6,276 bases of DNA, taken from positions 1-6,276 of the forward strand of contig CACYEW010000273.1 of the NCBI GenBank assembly GCA_902773455.1, written 5' to 3'. Under the pieces are notes generated by a model. It was not told the DNA's origin. It did not search any database and saw only the letters and a program-made list of their open reading frames with translations. Made by a program: the position numbers and the translations under genes. How positions within the stretch are numbered: position 1 is the first letter of the stretch; every line of letters starts with the position of its first letter. Below are positions 5,997 to 6,276 of this stretch, one piece after another. Origin of the DNA: an uncultured Ruminococcus sp. (GTDB lineage Bacteria; Bacillota; Clostridia; Oscillospirales; CAG-272).

Positions 5997-6011
5997 TTTC
6001 GAGGTGATCTC

Positions 6012-6040
6012 ATTATATAATATGTTTTAAAAATAATCAA
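6012..6040 (-). promoter_or_regulatory. Vegetative-type promoter of the mraZ operon
   Basis: On the minus strand a perfect -10 TATAAT (6017-6012) follows TTGATT (6040-6035, four of six matches to TTGACA) with a 17-bp spacer, the standard sigma-A arrangement. Transcription would start near 6005, giving an untranslated leader of about 120 nt. The surrounding 6010-6110 stretch is strongly AT-rich compared with the coding DNA. No equally good promoter is visible closer to mraZ. Confidence 0.75.
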
Positions 6041-6110
6041 TACCTAACGCAAAATTTGTCGTATCAAAAGTCATATTTTACAGTTTGGTAATATTTATTT
6101 AATATATTTT

Positions 6111-6276
6111 TCAGCCGAGAGCGACGTCGAGCGCCATCATAACGATGAATCCGGAGAGAATCCCGACCTCTGCGGCTCGTTTATTGCCAGAAAACGCTTC
6201 GGGTATCAGCTCCGAACATACGACGGCGATCATCGCCCCGCCCGAAAACGAAAGCGCTGCCGGCAGAGCCTCCGAA
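6111..6276 (-). CDS. ZIP-family metal transporter (C-terminal part, cut by window edge)
   Basis: The last 54 codons of a gene that enters from the right edge, ending in TGA at 6113-6111. The peptide contains SFSGGAMIAVVCSELIPEA (residues 9-27 of the visible part) and ends GFIVMMALDVALG. This closely matches the last two transmembrane helices of bacterial ZIP transporters of the GufA/ZupT type, which usually read SFAAGAMIYVVVEELIPE and GF..MM.LDVALG. ZIP proteins carry zinc or other divalent metals across the cytoplasmic membrane. The metal-binding helices are outside the window, so specificity cannot be judged. The gene runs in the same direction as mraZ, 226 bp upstream. No clear GC-rich terminator follows it, only AT-rich DNA, so some read-through into the mraZ operon is possible. 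Confidence 0.82.
   Translation of the reverse strand, partial: SEALPAALSFSGGAMIAVVCSELIPEAFSGNKRAAEVGILSGFIVMMALDVALG

Noticed and set aside
6066..6117. AT-rich imperfect stem after the ZIP gene that might terminate it
   Set aside because: ATATTAC can pair with GTAAAATAT only with a two-base bulge. The stem is almost all A-T and the following T-run is weak, so I do not call a terminator.

Overview
The window carries the promoter-proximal half of a division and cell wall (dcw) cluster, entirely on the minus strand. It reads from right to left: the 3' end of a ZIP-family metal transporter gene (6111-6276), a 226-bp intergenic region with a strong promoter, then mraZ, rsmH, an ftsL-like gene, a class B penicillin-binding protein of the SpoVD/PBP2 type with two PASTA domains, murE, and the first 73 codons of murF, which runs off the left edge. 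The order mraZ-rsmH-ftsL-PBP(PASTA)-murE-murF, the PASTA domains, the Shine-Dalgarno (SD) sites with purine-rich GGAGG/AGGTGA cores, and the arginine kept in the MurE substrate motif all point to a Gram-positive Bacillota of the class Clostridia that makes meso-diaminopimelate peptidoglycan. I cannot name the genus. The genetic code looks standard, since both TGA and TAA serve as stops.

Layout and coupling. mraZ and rsmH overlap by one base (TAATG). rsmH and ftsL are 18 nt apart, ftsL and the PBP 98 nt apart, the PBP and murE 21 nt apart, and murE and murF 1 nt apart. All six genes can be served by one promoter upstream of mraZ (TTGATT, 17-bp spacer, TATAAT). The 98-nt ftsL-PBP gap is the only sizeable break and contains two potential hairpins. 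Start codons vary: GTG for mraZ, TTG for murE, and ATG for rsmH, ftsL, the PBP and murF. For ftsL and the PBP, the ribosome-binding site favours an ATG slightly inside the longest open frame.

Function. MraZ is a DNA-binding regulator of the cluster. RsmH methylates 16S rRNA. FtsL and the PBP belong to the septal synthesis machinery. MurE and MurF add the third residue and then the D-Ala-D-Ala dipeptide to UDP-MurNAc precursors.

I see no mobile element, CRISPR array, phage gene or unknown multi-gene system; the coding content is conventional. The points worth a second look are regulatory or structural: a tight array of two perfect and one near-perfect DnaA boxes in the mraZ leader, overlapping GTGGA repeats that could instead be an MraZ operator; a cysteine pair around the PBP active site spaced like the redox-switch pair of Bacillus subtilis SpoVD; an acidic, amphipathic C-terminal extension on the FtsL-like protein; variant substrate motifs in MurE; and a hairpin plus T-run in the ftsL-PBP gap that is oriented to stop antisense, not sense, transcription.
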